From Desulfocapsa sp. (lineage in GTDB: Bacteria; Desulfobacterota; Desulfobulbia; Desulfobulbales; Desulfocapsaceae), in NCBI GenBank assembly GCA_030145625.1, contig JAQYVF010000042.1, positions 1-41,241 on the forward strand: a DNA stretch of 41,241 nucleotides, given 5' to 3'. The notes beneath the pieces are model-generated. The model did not search any database. It had not been told where the DNA came from and saw only the letters and a list, made by a program, of their open reading frames with translations. The first letter of the stretch is position 1. Every line of letters starts with the position of its first letter. Position numbers and translations under genes: made by a program. Shown piece after piece: positions 1-10,410 of this stretch.

Positions 1-1271
1 AGAGAGACCACCATCTCCGCCTGCTTTCGAGCAGCGCCCTGCTGGGCCCGGGCAAGATCCCCGGCCCGTCTGCAGGCCAAACGGTACTCCTGCTGATGTT
101 CTCTGAAAAACTCTATCTTTTCTTTCAAGGCAAAACCATCACGGACCATAAATCCGGCGCCCGCTTCTTCCAGCATCCTGGTCGCATCCCTGAAATCATT
201 CATATGAGGCCCGTAAAAAACAGGCCTGCTCCAGATGGCGATCTCCATCACGTTATGCCCTCCCCGAGGAACGAGACTGCCACCACAGAAGACATAGTCG
301 GCCACGGAATAGAGCATGGCCAATTCGCCCATGCAATCCACGAGAACCAGATCCGCCTGCCTGACTCGCCCCTTTTCCAGATCGCTGAACAACTCAAAGG
401 AGTGTCCCTTTTGTTCAAGCATCTGCCGGAGCTGAGGAAGGCGCTCTAAATGGCGAGGGGCAAAGATGAGGAGTTGCTTTCCTTTCTCTATGCCATCGTC
501 CAAAAGAGGCAGCAGCTGCTCTTCTTCATTCCCATGGGTAGAACCGGCAATCAGAACCTCACATCCGGCTTCAATACCGAGCAGTGATCGATACCGGACC
601 TGTACTGCACTCTGGTCAGGGGGCAGGGCCAAATCATATTTCACATTTCCCAGGACCTGAATCCTTCCGGTATCCATGCCAAGGGCCGCATAGCGTTCAC
701 TGTCGGCTGAGCTGATCACCGCCATTTGTTCAAACTGTGACAGGATTTGCGCCATGAAGCCTCGAACCTTTCGATAGCCCCCAAAGGAACTCTCGGACAT
801 ACGTCCATTGACCAGTGCCAGCCGCCGTCCTCTCTGAGAAATTTTTTTCAAGATAAGCGGCCAGATTTCGGTCTCGATACAGACATACAGATCCGGATCG
901 ATGGCTGTAATACTTCTCTCAACAATCAGGGGGACATCCAGTGGAGCCAAGATACAACTCACTTCCTCCCCCAGAAATTTTTCCGCCACCCGTCGGCCAT
1001 GGGCTGTCATGGTGGAAAGGACAAAACCAGCTCCGGGAAGCAATCGACGAATTTCGGGAATAATGGCTCGAGCTGCCTGTACCTCGCCAACAGATGAGGC
1101 ATGAAGCCATATCCTGACCTCCCCCTCACCTTTTTTGTCAAGCTCCGGGTAGACACCCAACCTCTGCCCAAGCCTGTCCCGATGTCGACCGGTAACAAGT
1201 GTAAAAAGCAGAAAAAAGGGAAAAACGAGAAGGAAAAGCGTACAGGTAATCACCTGATATAAATTGTACAA
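1..1271 (-). CDS. waaA: 3-deoxy-D-manno-octulosonic acid (Kdo) transferase, C-terminal end cut by the window
   Basis: Adds Kdo from CMP-Kdo to lipid A at the inner face of the cytoplasmic membrane, in the lipid A-core step of LPS synthesis. I translated the minus strand directly: one frame stays open from about 1271 to base 1. It shows an N-terminal hydrophobic anchor (about residues 5-24), then the family block IWLHASSVGEV, then ETEIWP, LVNGRMSESSFGGY, GNVKYDL, a GSTH(G)NEEE block, APRH and the GGSLVPRGGHNVMEIA block near the end. These are the hallmarks of WaaA/KdtA (GT30). I place the start at a TTG (1271-1269), because a GGAGGAGAGG stretch lies just upstream and the hydrophobic anchor follows; a GTG further upstream is possible. 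About 423 codons are visible against a usual ~425, so only a few C-terminal residues are missing. It is divergent from the PPIase gene. Confidence 0.93.
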   Translation of the reverse strand, partial: MYNLYQVITCTLFLLVFPFFLLFTLVTGRHRDRLGQRLGVYPELDKKGEGEVRIWLHASSVGEVQAARAIIPEIRRLLPGAGFVLSTMTAHGRRVAEKFLGEEVSCILAPLDVPLIVERSITAIDPDLYVCIETEIWPLILKKISQRGRRLALVNGRMSESSFGGYRKVRGFMAQILSQFEQMAVISSADSERYAALGMDTGRIQVLGNVKYDLALPPDQSAVQVRYRSLLGIEAGCEVLIAGSTHGNEEEQLLPLLDDGIEKGKQLLIFAPRHLERLPQLRQMLEQKGHSFELFSDLEKGRVRQADLVLVDCMGELAMLYSVADYVFCGGSLVPRGGHNVMEIAIWSRPVFYGPHMNDFRDATRMLEEAGAGFMVRDGFALKEKIEFFREHQQEYRLACRRAGDLARAQQGAARKQAEMVVS

Positions 1272-1508
1272 TCTCAGCCTCTCCTCCGTACAAGACCTCT
1301 TAAGGACTTCCTCCCACACAAGACAAACAGCGCAGACAAAATCAGAACATTAAACTCAGAAAAAAGAGATGAGTCAACAGGAATCGGGCCTGACTCCCCA
1401 AAACCCCGTTAAATGACAGCGAAGAAGCTACTATCTCTCCACTCCTCTGATTTTTCCCCTTGGATTTTCCTTCTAATTTGGTATTCATAGACGCTACATT
1501 GTAAAGAC

Positions 1509-1523
1509 TTAAGGGTACCTTAA
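1509..1523. promoter_or_regulatory. Short palindrome TTAAGG-GTA-CCTTAA upstream of the PPIase gene
   Basis: A 6-bp arm palindrome with a 3-nt centre, followed by an A/T run, about 40 bases before the PPIase start. Nearly the same word recurs at 24161-24174 (other strand) and at 33128-33143, both intergenic. It could be an operator or a short hairpin; function is unknown. Confidence 0.35.
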
Positions 1524-1561
1524 ATTTTTTCTTCCCTCCCCCCTTTCCATAAGGAGCATTC

Positions 1562-2593
<1,032 letters not shown>

Positions 2594-2625
2594 CAAGAAC
2601 TCCAAGCTGAAGACTCGAAAAACTT

Positions 2626-2666
2626 AAGGCCTGGTTGGAGCAATTTCCGACCGGGCCTTTGTTTTA
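2626..2666 (+). terminator. Rho-independent terminator of the PPIase gene
   Basis: The arms AAGGCC and GGCCTT, continued inward by GGTTGGA against TCCGACC with one mismatch and a wobble, form a long stem. A T-rich tract (TGTTTTATT) follows. It lies 33 bases after the stop codon. Confidence 0.8.
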
Positions 2667-2695
2667 TTCTGCAGAAACAAAACGAGAGGAGAAAA

Positions 2696-3907
2696 ATGCT
2701 GGTTATCTTTTGCGAAGAATGCGGCGGCAAAAATATTATTGACCAGAAGACACTTGCACAACTGGAAGAGGGTGCCATTGATTGTCAGATCTGCAGCAGT
2801 CACATCTCACAGGAGACTCTTATTTCCTACTCCGGGTCTATAAATAGAGTTGATACCAAAAATATCCAGCTCCTCTTCATTGATGACGAATCTCTCTTTC
2901 TGGAAACCATGCGGGCTTCCATGAAAAATGATTACTCGGTACACGTCGCCCTGTCTGGATCTGAAGGAATCCTGCTGGCTGAACAGATAGATCCTGATCT
3001 CATCTTTCTTGATATCAATATGCCCGGTATGAGTGGCTACGAGGTCTGCAGCAAAATAAAAAAGAATAAAAAACTCCGCCACATACCGATCATCTTTGTC
3101 TCTGCAAGCATAGAAAGTGACGGCGAACGTAAAGGGCTGAGTCTTGGAGCCGTTGATTTCATAGCTAAACCTATTGATCTCCCGATCTTTCACGCTCGGG
3201 TGGCAATGCATATACGATTTAAAAAAATTCTGGATGCCCATCAGAACGAGGTACAGCAATATCAAGATATCATCACCTCCATGAAAAAGAATCGCCTGCA
3301 ACTCGAAAAAGCACGGGAGACAAGTGACAGAGACGTCTTATCACTCAAAAACGGGCTGAACACCCTTGATCAGTTGGTCATTTTACAGGGCCGGGAAGGA
3401 AAAATCAGATGGGCAAATGAGGTAACCTTGAAAACATTCGGTCTCTCAATGGAGGAGATCACAGGTGTTTCCTGTTCTCAACTCTTTTGTGACACCGAAG
3501 AGGAATGTCTTCCCTGTTCCTTATCTCAGCAGGACAAGAGCAATAATAGCTGGCAAACACGTACCCAATTCAGCAGCAAACTGCAGACCCAGGTCATTCA
3601 CAAACACCTGCCTGTCTTCAACGATGAAGGAGAGCTTTTATCACAGATTCATCTGGCAGAAATAGAGAGCAGTACCGACAGCAAGAAGAACCGGGAAAGC
3701 GATGCTGCCGACAACTACATTGCAGCAAATCTCCCTGAAATCAGAAAACTTGTAACACTGCTCACCATCAGTGTTGACTCAATCACAACCATTTATAAAG
3801 ACGACAAACGGCTCAGCGAGTTCAACAGCTACATAACCGACTCCGCGCACAAATTAAAGACTATGCTGGATGAACTACAAAAGATAAAAAACGACAAGCT
3901 CCCCTAG
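2696..3907 (+). CDS. Response regulator with N-terminal zinc-ribbon-like segment, REC and PAS domains
   Basis: A 403-residue cytoplasmic signalling protein. Residues 1-40 carry two CxxC pairs (CEECGG and CQICSS) spaced like a zinc ribbon. A receiver domain follows (about 58-180), with the acidic pair in LFIDDES, the phospho-acceptor Asp in FLDINMPGMSG, and the conserved FVSA and Lys in FIAKPID. A short coiled stretch leads to a PAS-like domain (about 220-320), which contains a cysteine-rich loop (GVSCSQLFC, then EECLPCS). The last ~60 residues are helical and might form a dimerisation or phosphotransfer-like bundle, but I see no catalytic output domain. The start is supported by GAGGAG before the ATG. 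It converges with the hybrid kinase gene, a plausible but unproven partner. The DNA target or effector is unknown. Confidence 0.85.
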   Translation: MLVIFCEECGGKNIIDQKTLAQLEEGAIDCQICSSHISQETLISYSGSINRVDTKNIQLLFIDDESLFLETMRASMKNDYSVHVALSGSEGILLAEQIDPDLIFLDINMPGMSGYEVCSKIKKNKKLRHIPIIFVSASIESDGERKGLSLGAVDFIAKPIDLPIFHARVAMHIRFKKILDAHQNEVQQYQDIITSMKKNRLQLEKARETSDRDVLSLKNGLNTLDQLVILQGREGKIRWANEVTLKTFGLSMEEITGVSCSQLFCDTEEECLPCSLSQQDKSNNSWQTRTQFSSKLQTQVIHKHLPVFNDEGELLSQIHLAEIESSTDSKKNRESDAADNYIAANLPEIRKLVTLLTISVDSITTIYKDDKRLSEFNSYITDSAHKLKTMLDELQKIKNDKLP

Positions 3908-3959
3908 GCCTCGCAGCTGCTCACCTGACAACCGTTGTCCTTACCATAAATTCCAGCCA

Positions 3960-6900
3960 TCACCAACTCGTCTCCTCCTGATCATCCAGGACTTCCCGTA
4001 CGGCATTCACAAGTTCCGGACCCAGGATCGGCTTAAAGACATAGCGACATATTCCCATGGCCAGTGCTTCCTTTTCCGAAATCAAACGGGAATAGCCGGT
4101 ACAGATAATCACCGGCATCTCCGGAGCCACCTTCATCACTTCAGCTGCCAATTCAGCCCCGGTCAGGTCAGGCATGGTTTGATCCGTAATCATAAGATCA
4201 AAACGCTGGGACGTATCCTGCACCTTTTCCAATGCCTTCCGGCTGGATGTCATTTCTGTTACCTTGTACCCGAAATCACTCAAAATACGGCCATAAACCC
4301 GAACCAGCAATGGATCATCGTCAACAATAAGAATTTCTTCATTGCCGCTGAGCGCTTCTCGATCAGGAATGTTCCCTGCGAGCACTGAACTCATTTCAAA
4401 ATCCTTAATGACCGGGAGGTAGACCCGGAAAGTACTGCCTGCCCCAAGTGTACTCTCAACTTCAACAAAGCCTTTAAAGTCCTGTACTATTCCATGAAGG
4501 ACTGCCAGGCCCAGGCCCGTTCCCTCACCAACTTCCTTGGTACTGAAGAAGGGATCAAAAATCCGCTCACGCGTTTCTTTAGACATTCCATGCCCAGTAT
4601 CACTTACCTGGAGGACAATGTAGCTTCCGGATAACAATTCTCCTTCGGCTATCTTTCTCTCCTTGAGATCCAGACTTTGTAGGCTGATCCGTAACACACC
4701 TTTTTCTCCTTCCATAGCCTGGAAGGCATTGGTGCAGAGATTTGTCAGGACCTGGTGAATCTTAATCGGGTCAGCCACGATCAGACCGGCCTTTTTGTCA
4801 AAGTCCTCTTCTATGGTCACCGTACTCGGCAGAGTGGCATGAAACATCTTCGCCACCTCCTTGACAATGTAGTACGGCTCCACAGGCTGCAGTTCGTGTT
4901 CACTTTTACGACTAAAACTCAGAATTTGTCTCACCAGATCCTTAGCCCTGTCTGCTGCCTGTAACACCTGATCAATGTCTCCTCTGGAGGGACAGTCCTC
5001 CTCTAAATCGTCTCGTGCCAACTCGGAAAATCCGATAATTGCGGCGAGAATATTATTAAAGTCATGGGCAATTCCTCCAGCCAGAGTACCGATGGCCTCC
5101 ATCTTGTGAACCTGAAAAAGATCTTCTTCAAGTTGCTTCTGAGCAGTAATGTCCCTGGCAATATGTACCAGATATTCCACTTTCCCATCTGCGGCCTGCA
5201 GCGGAGAGGAAGAGACATGAAAAATCTTTTTCAGGTTATCATGCCTGATTATAGGTGGATACTCTCCACCATTACCGGGAATGGCCAGCATGGGGCATCC
5301 ATGGCATGGAGTAGCCTGGCCCCGAAAGACTTCATGACAACGTTTCCCAGCCAGCCCCCCTCGCTCAACTTGAAAAAATTCCTCCGCTGCCTTGTTGGCG
5401 CGGACTATGCGCATATCAAAATCCTGAATGGTTATCAAATCGGAGATAGCGTCAAAGGTTCGCTCCCACTCCTCCTTACTCTGGCGCAGTTTGTTTTCCA
5501 CCTCTCTCTGTTCACTCAAGTCGTGAAGGCGCATAAAAATACTGAAAGGTTTCTCCTCACTGTCCCTGACTACGGTAACGGTAATTTCCAATGGCACACC
5601 ACTGGGATTGTCCGGATGGCTGGCTTCAAGGACAATGTGGGCATCCTGCATCTTCTCCTGGACCTGACAGAACAGACAGGGGCCATCTTCACCCTCTGGG
5701 TGGAAGATATCTGTAATATCGCACCCCAGAGCAGTATCGGCATCCATCCCTACCATCTTGTAAAAGGCTTTGTTTGCCTGAATAAGGTGTCGTTTAAGAT
5801 CCAGGTTGTATACAACATCCGCATCCGCATCCATAGCAGCCGTCCATTCCCAGGCGGCCTGCTCCAGAGCCTCTGTTGCCTGTTTATAGATGGTAAGATT
5901 ACGACTAATGCCAATGACTCCGATCAAGCTCTGATCCGGACCCTGATAAGGTGTTTTGTGGGTATGCATATAGAAAGAGGAGTCTTCAAATTCAAGCCAG
6001 CTCTCATGGGTGTATGACCTTCCGTTATCAATGGTTTCTTGATCATGGACAGTAAAGAACTCTGCAAGACCTGATTGAAAAAGCTCGGAGTCGGTATAAC
6101 CGACAATGGCATCCTGAGCATACCCTGTCAGCTCGGCAAAGGACTTGTTGCAGCCCATATAGACTCCTGACCTGTCCTTATAATAGATAAGATCCGGTAT
6201 GGAATCGATCATACACTCAAGGATTGTTTTAGCCTCTTTATATAAATTCTCCGCCTCCTTGCGCTTTGTCATTTCCCTGCTCATAGCGCCCAGTAGCCTA
6301 TTAAAGCTGAGATGGAGGGCAGTAAATCCTAAAAAGAGAAGACAGATGGTAAAGAGAATGGTTTTAAACAAAAAATTTCGTTTGTTTTCTATGAGTTGTG
6401 AAATGTCCTGGAGAATGAGCAGGCCACCGACGAACCTGCCGTCAAAATCCTTAAAACCCTGATGTGTATGAACAATATAATGTTTTCCATCTATTTCAAC
6501 CGGAAGATGCGTCTCCGCAGCCATAGGCAGATCTCGCGGTATCCTCTCATAAATGGGATCGCCATGACTGTTAATAACAAATTGATCACGATAAACCAGG
6601 GGATGCTTGTCAAAAGCATACGCCTTCTTCCATTCTTCCTCTGCAACATAGGTGGTCGCCTGCAGAAGCAGCCCCTCCTGCACGACATCAACGGCTTGAT
6701 GCATATCCAGACCGAACTCCATAACCCCCGCATAGCGTCCCTGAAAAAAAACAGGGCCGAGAATACGGAAGGATCCCCCTTGGGGAGAGACCACAAATCC
6801 GGAAAGCATTTCCTTCTCTTCATGAATTTTTTGTAGTGACGATCCGATTTCTACCTGTTCATTTTCCAGCTCCTCCGGATCATGCATACGGAGAAAAGAA

Positions 6901-7268
6901 TGTCCATCAGGAAGGTAAAAATTCAGGTTACGAAAAAATCTGTTTTCCCTTTTCAAGATATTGAACCTGACAAGGGTCAACTCATAGAGACGCGCACGAT
7001 CACGCTCAGCAAAGGCCTTAACGATATCCGTATTGAGCTGAGAAAAGGCCTGCAATCTCTTTTCATAATAGGTGTAGGAACGGCTATGGATCTGGCTTAT
7101 GGCGATATTAATATCCTCTTCCGCCTTGCTGATCATCAGATCAATGGTCTGATTGTGCTGACTAACCCCGTAATAGAAAAATGCGAGAGAGAGGAGAGAA
7201 ATGATAAGAGAGACAATTGCCAGGGCCTTGGTCCTGTATCCCATTGTCAGGGCCCACTTGAATTTCAT
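3960..7268 (-). CDS. Membrane hybrid histidine kinase with dCache-like sensor, three PAS domains and REC
   Basis: A 1102-residue sensor kinase. The order is TM1 (about 12-32), an extracytoplasmic sensor to about 295 with [14 protein letters not shown] and a following [16 protein letters not shown] block that resembles dCache_3 sensors, and TM2 (about 300-322). PAS domains follow at about 345-460, 470-590 and 605-720. Next come HisKA with the phospho-His in [12 protein letters not shown], HATPase_c with NAFQAM, DTGHGM and GTGLGLAV, and a C-terminal REC (about 977-1095) with Asp in [15 protein letters not shown]2 and PAS3 carry cysteine clusters (GPCLFCQ; GKRCHEV...TPCHGCPM). Its ATG overlaps the stop of the HD-GYP gene (ATGA), so the two are translationally coupled. 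It probably phosphorylates that regulator, though the internal REC also allows a phosphorelay. Confidence 0.92.
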   Translation of the reverse strand: MKFKWALTMGYRTKALAIVSLIISLLSLAFFYYGVSQHNQTIDLMISKAEEDINIAISQIHSRSYTYYEKRLQAFSQLNTDIVKAFAERDRARLYELTLVRFNILKRENRFFRNLNFYLPDGHSFLRMHDPEELENEQVEIGSSLQKIHEEKEMLSGFVVSPQGGSFRILGPVFFQGRYAGVMEFGLDMHQAVDVVQEGLLLQATTYVAEEEWKKAYAFDKHPLVYRDQFVINSHGDPIYERIPRDLPMAAETHLPVEIDGKHYIVHTHQGFKDFDGRFVGGLLILQDISQLIENKRNFLFKTILFTICLLFLGFTALHLSFNRLLGAMSREMTKRKEAENLYKEAKTILECMIDSIPDLIYYKDRSGVYMGCNKSFAELTGYAQDAIVGYTDSELFQSGLAEFFTVHDQETIDNGRSYTHESWLEFEDSSFYMHTHKTPYQGPDQSLIGVIGISRNLTIYKQATEALEQAAWEWTAAMDADADVVYNLDLKRHLIQANKAFYKMVGMDADTALGCDITDIFHPEGEDGPCLFCQVQEKMQDAHIVLEASHPDNPSGVPLEITVTVVRDSEEKPFSIFMRLHDLSEQREVENKLRQSKEEWERTFDAISDLITIQDFDMRIVRANKAAEEFFQVERGGLAGKRCHEVFRGQATPCHGCPMLAIPGNGGEYPPIIRHDNLKKIFHVSSSPLQAADGKVEYLVHIARDITAQKQLEEDLFQVHKMEAIGTLAGGIAHDFNNILAAIIGFSELARDDLEEDCPSRGDIDQVLQAADRAKDLVRQILSFSRKSEHELQPVEPYYIVKEVAKMFHATLPSTVTIEEDFDKKAGLIVADPIKIHQVLTNLCTNAFQAMEGEKGVLRISLQSLDLKERKIAEGELLSGSYIVLQVSDTGHGMSKETRERIFDPFFSTKEVGEGTGLGLAVLHGIVQDFKGFVEVESTLGAGSTFRVYLPVIKDFEMSSVLAGNIPDREALSGNEEILIVDDDPLLVRVYGRILSDFGYKVTEMTSSRKALEKVQDTSQRFDLMITDQTMPDLTGAELAAEVMKVAPEMPVIICTGYSRLISEKEALAMGICRYVFKPILGPELVNAVREVLDDQEETSW

Positions 7269-8512
7269 TTTTCCAACCCTGCAAGGACTCCTGTCTTGAA
7301 TCCCTTTAAATCGTCACCAAAAAACAGACTGCCGTCCGGCAGGAGGTTCTTGATTTGTTCCCCCTTCTCCTTGAGCTTATACCGAGCGCAGGCCTTGAAA
7401 TTGATACGACAATATTGCATTTCATAGGCCTTGGAGACATTATTCTCTTCAATTCCGGAAAAAATATCACAGGCAGCAAGTAAGGGACAAGGTGCTCCAT
7501 CATGACATCCCTCCATCAACTCAACAAATTTTTCAACCAATACAGGATCAAACTGCTTACCAGCATTTTCTTCGAGTTGGGCAAGGGCATCACTGAGATT
7601 CAAACTCTTCCGATAGGGTCGATCGGAAGTCATGGCATCATAACTATCGGCAACGGCGATAATCCGCGAATAGAGAGGAATAGTCTCATCAGCCAGTCCG
7701 TCCGGATACCCTTTCCCATCAAAACGTTCATGGTGATGCCGGATAATCTGGACAATATCGTGCATCCGCTCATCAAATCCCATGGGGCGCAAGATACGAG
7801 CCCCCTGGTCGGGATGCTTTTTAATGATGGCCATTTCTTCATCTGTGAGCTGTTCAACCTTGAGCAAAATAGAATCAGGGACACCTATCTTTCCGATATC
7901 ATGAAGCATACCACTCAAGCGAAGGAGTTCCAGATCCATAGTCTTATCATTAAGTCGTTCTGCCAACTGGAGAGAAAGGTTTGTCACCCTCCTGGCATGA
8001 CCATGCGTATAATGATCCTTTTCATTGAGGGACATGGCCAGCGATTCAACAAGACGGAGAAAAAACAATTTTTCTTTCTCTTTGCTTTGACTGAGTTCAA
8101 TAAGTAATGAGCGCTCTCGGAAGATACGTTGAATTTTTGCCTGCAGTTCATCGGTCTCAAATGGCTTACCGATAAAATCGCTGGCACCGGAGGCAATAAG
8201 ATCAGAAAAACTGTACTGACTGCCATAGGCAGAAATGATAAGGACATCGGTCTCAAAATAGTGCTGCTTGATATGACGCAAGAGTTTCATCCCATCCATC
8301 ACCGGCATTATGATATCGCTGATAACCAGGGCATAGGAATGTTTTTTTAACAATTCCACAGCCTCCTTACCATTTTCCGCCTGGTCGACGCCAAACCCTA
8401 AACGACTTGTATGCCGATAGAGCAAGGTGAGGATAGTTTTGTCGTCATCAACCAAAAGAATTCTTTCGGGGGATTCCTGATTATCGATTGTATTTTGATT
8501 AAAATCTTGCAT
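7265..8512 (-). CDS. Response regulator with HD-GYP cyclic-di-GMP phosphodiesterase domain
   Basis: Likely hydrolyses c-di-GMP under control of a phosphorylated receiver. The REC domain spans about 15-135, with Asp in LVISDIIMPVMDG and Lys in FIGKPFE. The HD-GYP domain spans about 165-345, with HDIGKIGVPDSILLK, the HH of IRHHHERFDGKGYPDGL and DSYDAMTSDRPYR, so the metal and GYP residues are intact. A C-terminal extension of about 75 residues has five spaced cysteines (CHDGAPCPLLAACDIF, then YCRINFKACARY), which is not part of the usual family. The longest frame begins at a TTG at 8521, but I chose the ATG at 8512 because AGGA lies 9 bases upstream of it. It is the first gene of a two-gene operon with the hybrid kinase. 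Confidence 0.92.
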   Translation of the reverse strand: MQDFNQNTIDNQESPERILLVDDDKTILTLLYRHTSRLGFGVDQAENGKEAVELLKKHSYALVISDIIMPVMDGMKLLRHIKQHYFETDVLIISAYGSQYSFSDLIASGASDFIGKPFETDELQAKIQRIFRERSLLIELSQSKEKEKLFFLRLVESLAMSLNEKDHYTHGHARRVTNLSLQLAERLNDKTMDLELLRLSGMLHDIGKIGVPDSILLKVEQLTDEEMAIIKKHPDQGARILRPMGFDERMHDIVQIIRHHHERFDGKGYPDGLADETIPLYSRIIAVADSYDAMTSDRPYRKSLNLSDALAQLEENAGKQFDPVLVEKFVELMEGCHDGAPCPLLAACDIFSGIEENNVSKAYEMQYCRINFKACARYKLKEKGEQIKNLLPDGSLFFGDDLKGFKTGVLAGLEK

Positions 8513-8773
8513 CGTTAACAATCCTGCGGTCTCTGGTTAATGAAACAAATGCACACTTCGCAATTAAACCATATCACACTCTCTTTGTACTTGTCCTCAA
8601 ATATTGCATTAATAATGGAGAGACCTAGCCATTTGACCCCGCCCTTACCCTTTAGACAACCTTTGTAATATCAGTACATTCAGATGATTTTCCTAAAATA
8701 CGGAATGACCGGATAAAAACTAACAAGACTCATTGTCAGCAAAAGGCAATTGTCAACTTTCTACTCCCGGTAG

Positions 8774-9079
8774 GGTGCTGACGGGACAAAAAGGCGACAG
8801 AAATGTAGCCAGGAAAGCAATGTATTGGTTGCAGAGGAAGTCACAATCTTCGTCTTTGAGACGAACTCCATTTTGCAGCCATCCGTACTTGGAGAGAATG
8901 TGGTTTGAGAGGAAGAGTAAAAAAGTTCTGCTTTTCCGAGATGCACGGAATTACCCGTGAACAGGACCTGCGGTGCGACTCGTCTGCCTGTTTTGCAGGT
9001 GGGTGGAGGGGGGGGGCTGCTCGCGCAGTTGAAGCAACCCCTGAAAGCAGTGTTTATCGCTCGTCGGTGAGTCGGCACC
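8774..9079 (-). ncRNA. Candidate structured non-coding RNA (or MITE-like element), identity unknown
   Basis: This 306-bp segment between trpS and the HD-GYP gene is bounded by GGTGCTGAC (8774-8782) and GTCGGCACC (9071-9079), which pair over 9 positions with one wobble. Inside are several nested hairpins: TTCGTCT/AGACGAA with a TTG loop (8849-8865) enclosed by TGGTTGCA/TGCAGCCA (8826-8833 with 8874-8881); CACGG/CCGTG (8942-8957) enclosed by GTTCTG/CAGGAC; CTGC/GCAG around TCGC (near 9018); and an alternative pairing of GGTGCGACTC near 8972 with the 3' boundary. On the minus strand a TATACT (9088-9083) sits just before the boundary, placing a start near the GGTGCC end. A run of nine G lies at 9008-9016. 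ORFs across it have low-complexity, unlikely products. I could not match it to tmRNA, RNase P RNA, 6S, SRP or known intron motifs. Confidence 0.35.
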
Positions 9080-9218
9080 AATAGTATAAGAATTAAAAAA
9101 CTAAACAGATAGGTTGGCGCAGACTCCGATCGTAGACTTTGAAAATTCTACATGTCAGACTTGCAATAATCGAATGTGAGATCAGACAAGAGAGTTGTTT
9201 GTTACAAAAAAGAAACCT

Positions 9219-10184
9219 TCAGTATTTTAACCCTACTCGCTCACGAACCAGATCCAGAGTTACCACCGCCTTTTCCCGCGCCCTGTCTGCACCTCTGTGC
9301 AAAATAGCACGAAGCATTTCCGGATCAGCCAGATATTCAGCTTTTTTCAGGCGAGCCTCGGCAAAATAGTCACTGATCAGATCGAGCAGCTCCAACTTGA
9401 TATACCCATAAGCTGCGCCTCCATTCACATACAAATCCCGCACTTCCTGCAGGCGCTCAGGGCTGGCAAAGAGTTTGAAGGTAGCAAAAAGATTACATTT
9501 ATCCGGATCCTTGGGGTCGTCCACCGGAGTTGCATCAGTTGCGATAGCCATGACTTTTTTCTTCAAGGGCTTACCTTCGAGAAAAATAGGAATGGTATTG
9601 CCGTAGGACTTGGACATCTTCTGTCCATCGAGCCCAGGGACTGTGGCAGTGACCTCACTGATGGCAGGCTCAGGAATGACAAAGGTTTCACCATATGTAC
9701 TATTAAATTTCTGGGCAATATCCCTTGCTACCTCCAAATGCTGTTTCTGATCCTTCCCGACCGGTACCCGGTCTGCCTGATAGAGGAGAATATCGGCAGC
9801 CATGAGTACAGGATAGGAAAAGAGACCATGGCTGGCATCTATTCCCTTGGCCACCTTATCCTTATAGGAATGGCAACGTTCCATGAGCCCCATGGGAGTC
9901 ACAGTGGACAAAATCCAGGTCAATTCACACACCTCGGGGACATCAGACTGCACCCAAAAGATACATTTATCCGGGTCTAAGCCCAGAGCCAGGAAATCGG
10001 CAGCTGCCTCCAGAGTACCTGTGGCCAGTCTTTGTTGATCATGAACCGAAGTGAGGGCATGAAGGTCAACGATGAAGACATAAAGTTCTGAATTTTCCAT
10101 ATTGGAAATCATAGTCTTCATCATTCCAAAATAGTTGCCGATGTGAAGCTGACCAGAGGGCTGGATACCTGATAGAATTTTCAT
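9219..10184 (-). CDS. trpS: Tryptophan-tRNA ligase
   Basis: Charges tRNA-Trp with tryptophan in the cytoplasm. At 321 residues it is a standard short bacterial class I enzyme. The N-terminal SGIQPSGQLHIGNYFG contains the HIGH-type signature (HIGN, residues 14-17) and LDGQKMSKSYGN contains KMSKS (189-193). The adjacent conserved DLHALTS and DILLYQADRVPVGKDQ blocks are present. No convincing Shine-Dalgarno precedes the ATG. It lies downstream of dnaK in the same orientation, but a strong terminator (10328-10365) separates them, so it probably has its own promoter, near or inside the 17-bp tandem repeat at 10218-10268. Confidence 0.97.
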   Translation of the reverse strand: MKILSGIQPSGQLHIGNYFGMMKTMISNMENSELYVFIVDLHALTSVHDQQRLATGTLEAAADFLALGLDPDKCIFWVQSDVPEVCELTWILSTVTPMGLMERCHSYKDKVAKGIDASHGLFSYPVLMAADILLYQADRVPVGKDQKQHLEVARDIAQKFNSTYGETFVIPEPAISEVTATVPGLDGQKMSKSYGNTIPIFLEGKPLKKKVMAIATDATPVDDPKDPDKCNLFATFKLFASPERLQEVRDLYVNGGAAYGYIKLELLDLISDYFAEARLKKAEYLADPEMLRAILHRGADRAREKAVVTLDLVRERVGLKY

Positions 10185-10217
10185 AATTGCATGACGTAAA
10201 TTTTTAAGGTTTCAGTT

Positions 10218-10268
10218 ATACCCTACGGGCATAAATACCCTACGGGCATAAATACCCCACGGGCATAA
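10218..10268 (-). repeat. Three exact-length tandem copies of a 17-bp unit upstream of trpS
   Basis: On the minus strand the unit is TTATGCCCGTAGGGTAT, present at 10268-10252 (one substitution), 10251-10235 and 10234-10218. Each unit contains the near-palindrome CCCGTAGGG and ends in GGGTAT, which could act as a weak -10. A TTGAAA lies 17 bases before the first GGGTAT. The position, about 34-84 bases before the trpS start, suggests a promoter or operator array. Confidence 0.7.
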
Positions 10269-10327
10269 ATCAGTTTTCAATATGGTGGCGCATACTACTC
10301 CACTTACGAACCTGATCAAACCGAAAA

Positions 10328-10365
10328 AAAAAGGGGAATCCGAAATAATTCGGATTCCCCTTTTT
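10328..10365 (-). terminator. Perfect 17-bp stem terminator after dnaK
   Basis: The arms at 10328-10344 and 10349-10365 pair perfectly over 17 bases around an ATAA loop. The stem has A-tracts and T-tracts on both sides, so it could stop transcription in both directions. It ends the grpE-dnaK unit before trpS. Confidence 0.92.
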
Positions 10366-10410
10366 CATTGCCTGTTCGTCTGTCAATGACAGCCGATTAC
10401 ACGAGTAGAA

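Noticed and set aside
5064-6017. Long plus-strand frame of 317 residues
   Set aside because: Antisense to the hybrid kinase, with no recognisable domain and no RBS.
8774-9079. tmRNA, RNase P RNA, 6S RNA, SRP RNA or group II intron
   Set aside because: The diagnostic motifs (tRNA-like T-loop and CCA end, P RNA core blocks, SRP loop, intron domain V) are absent.
8761-9081. Minus-strand protein of 106 residues
   Set aside because: It crosses the hairpin-rich element, has a proline run from the G-tract and no domain; RNA structure explains the region better.
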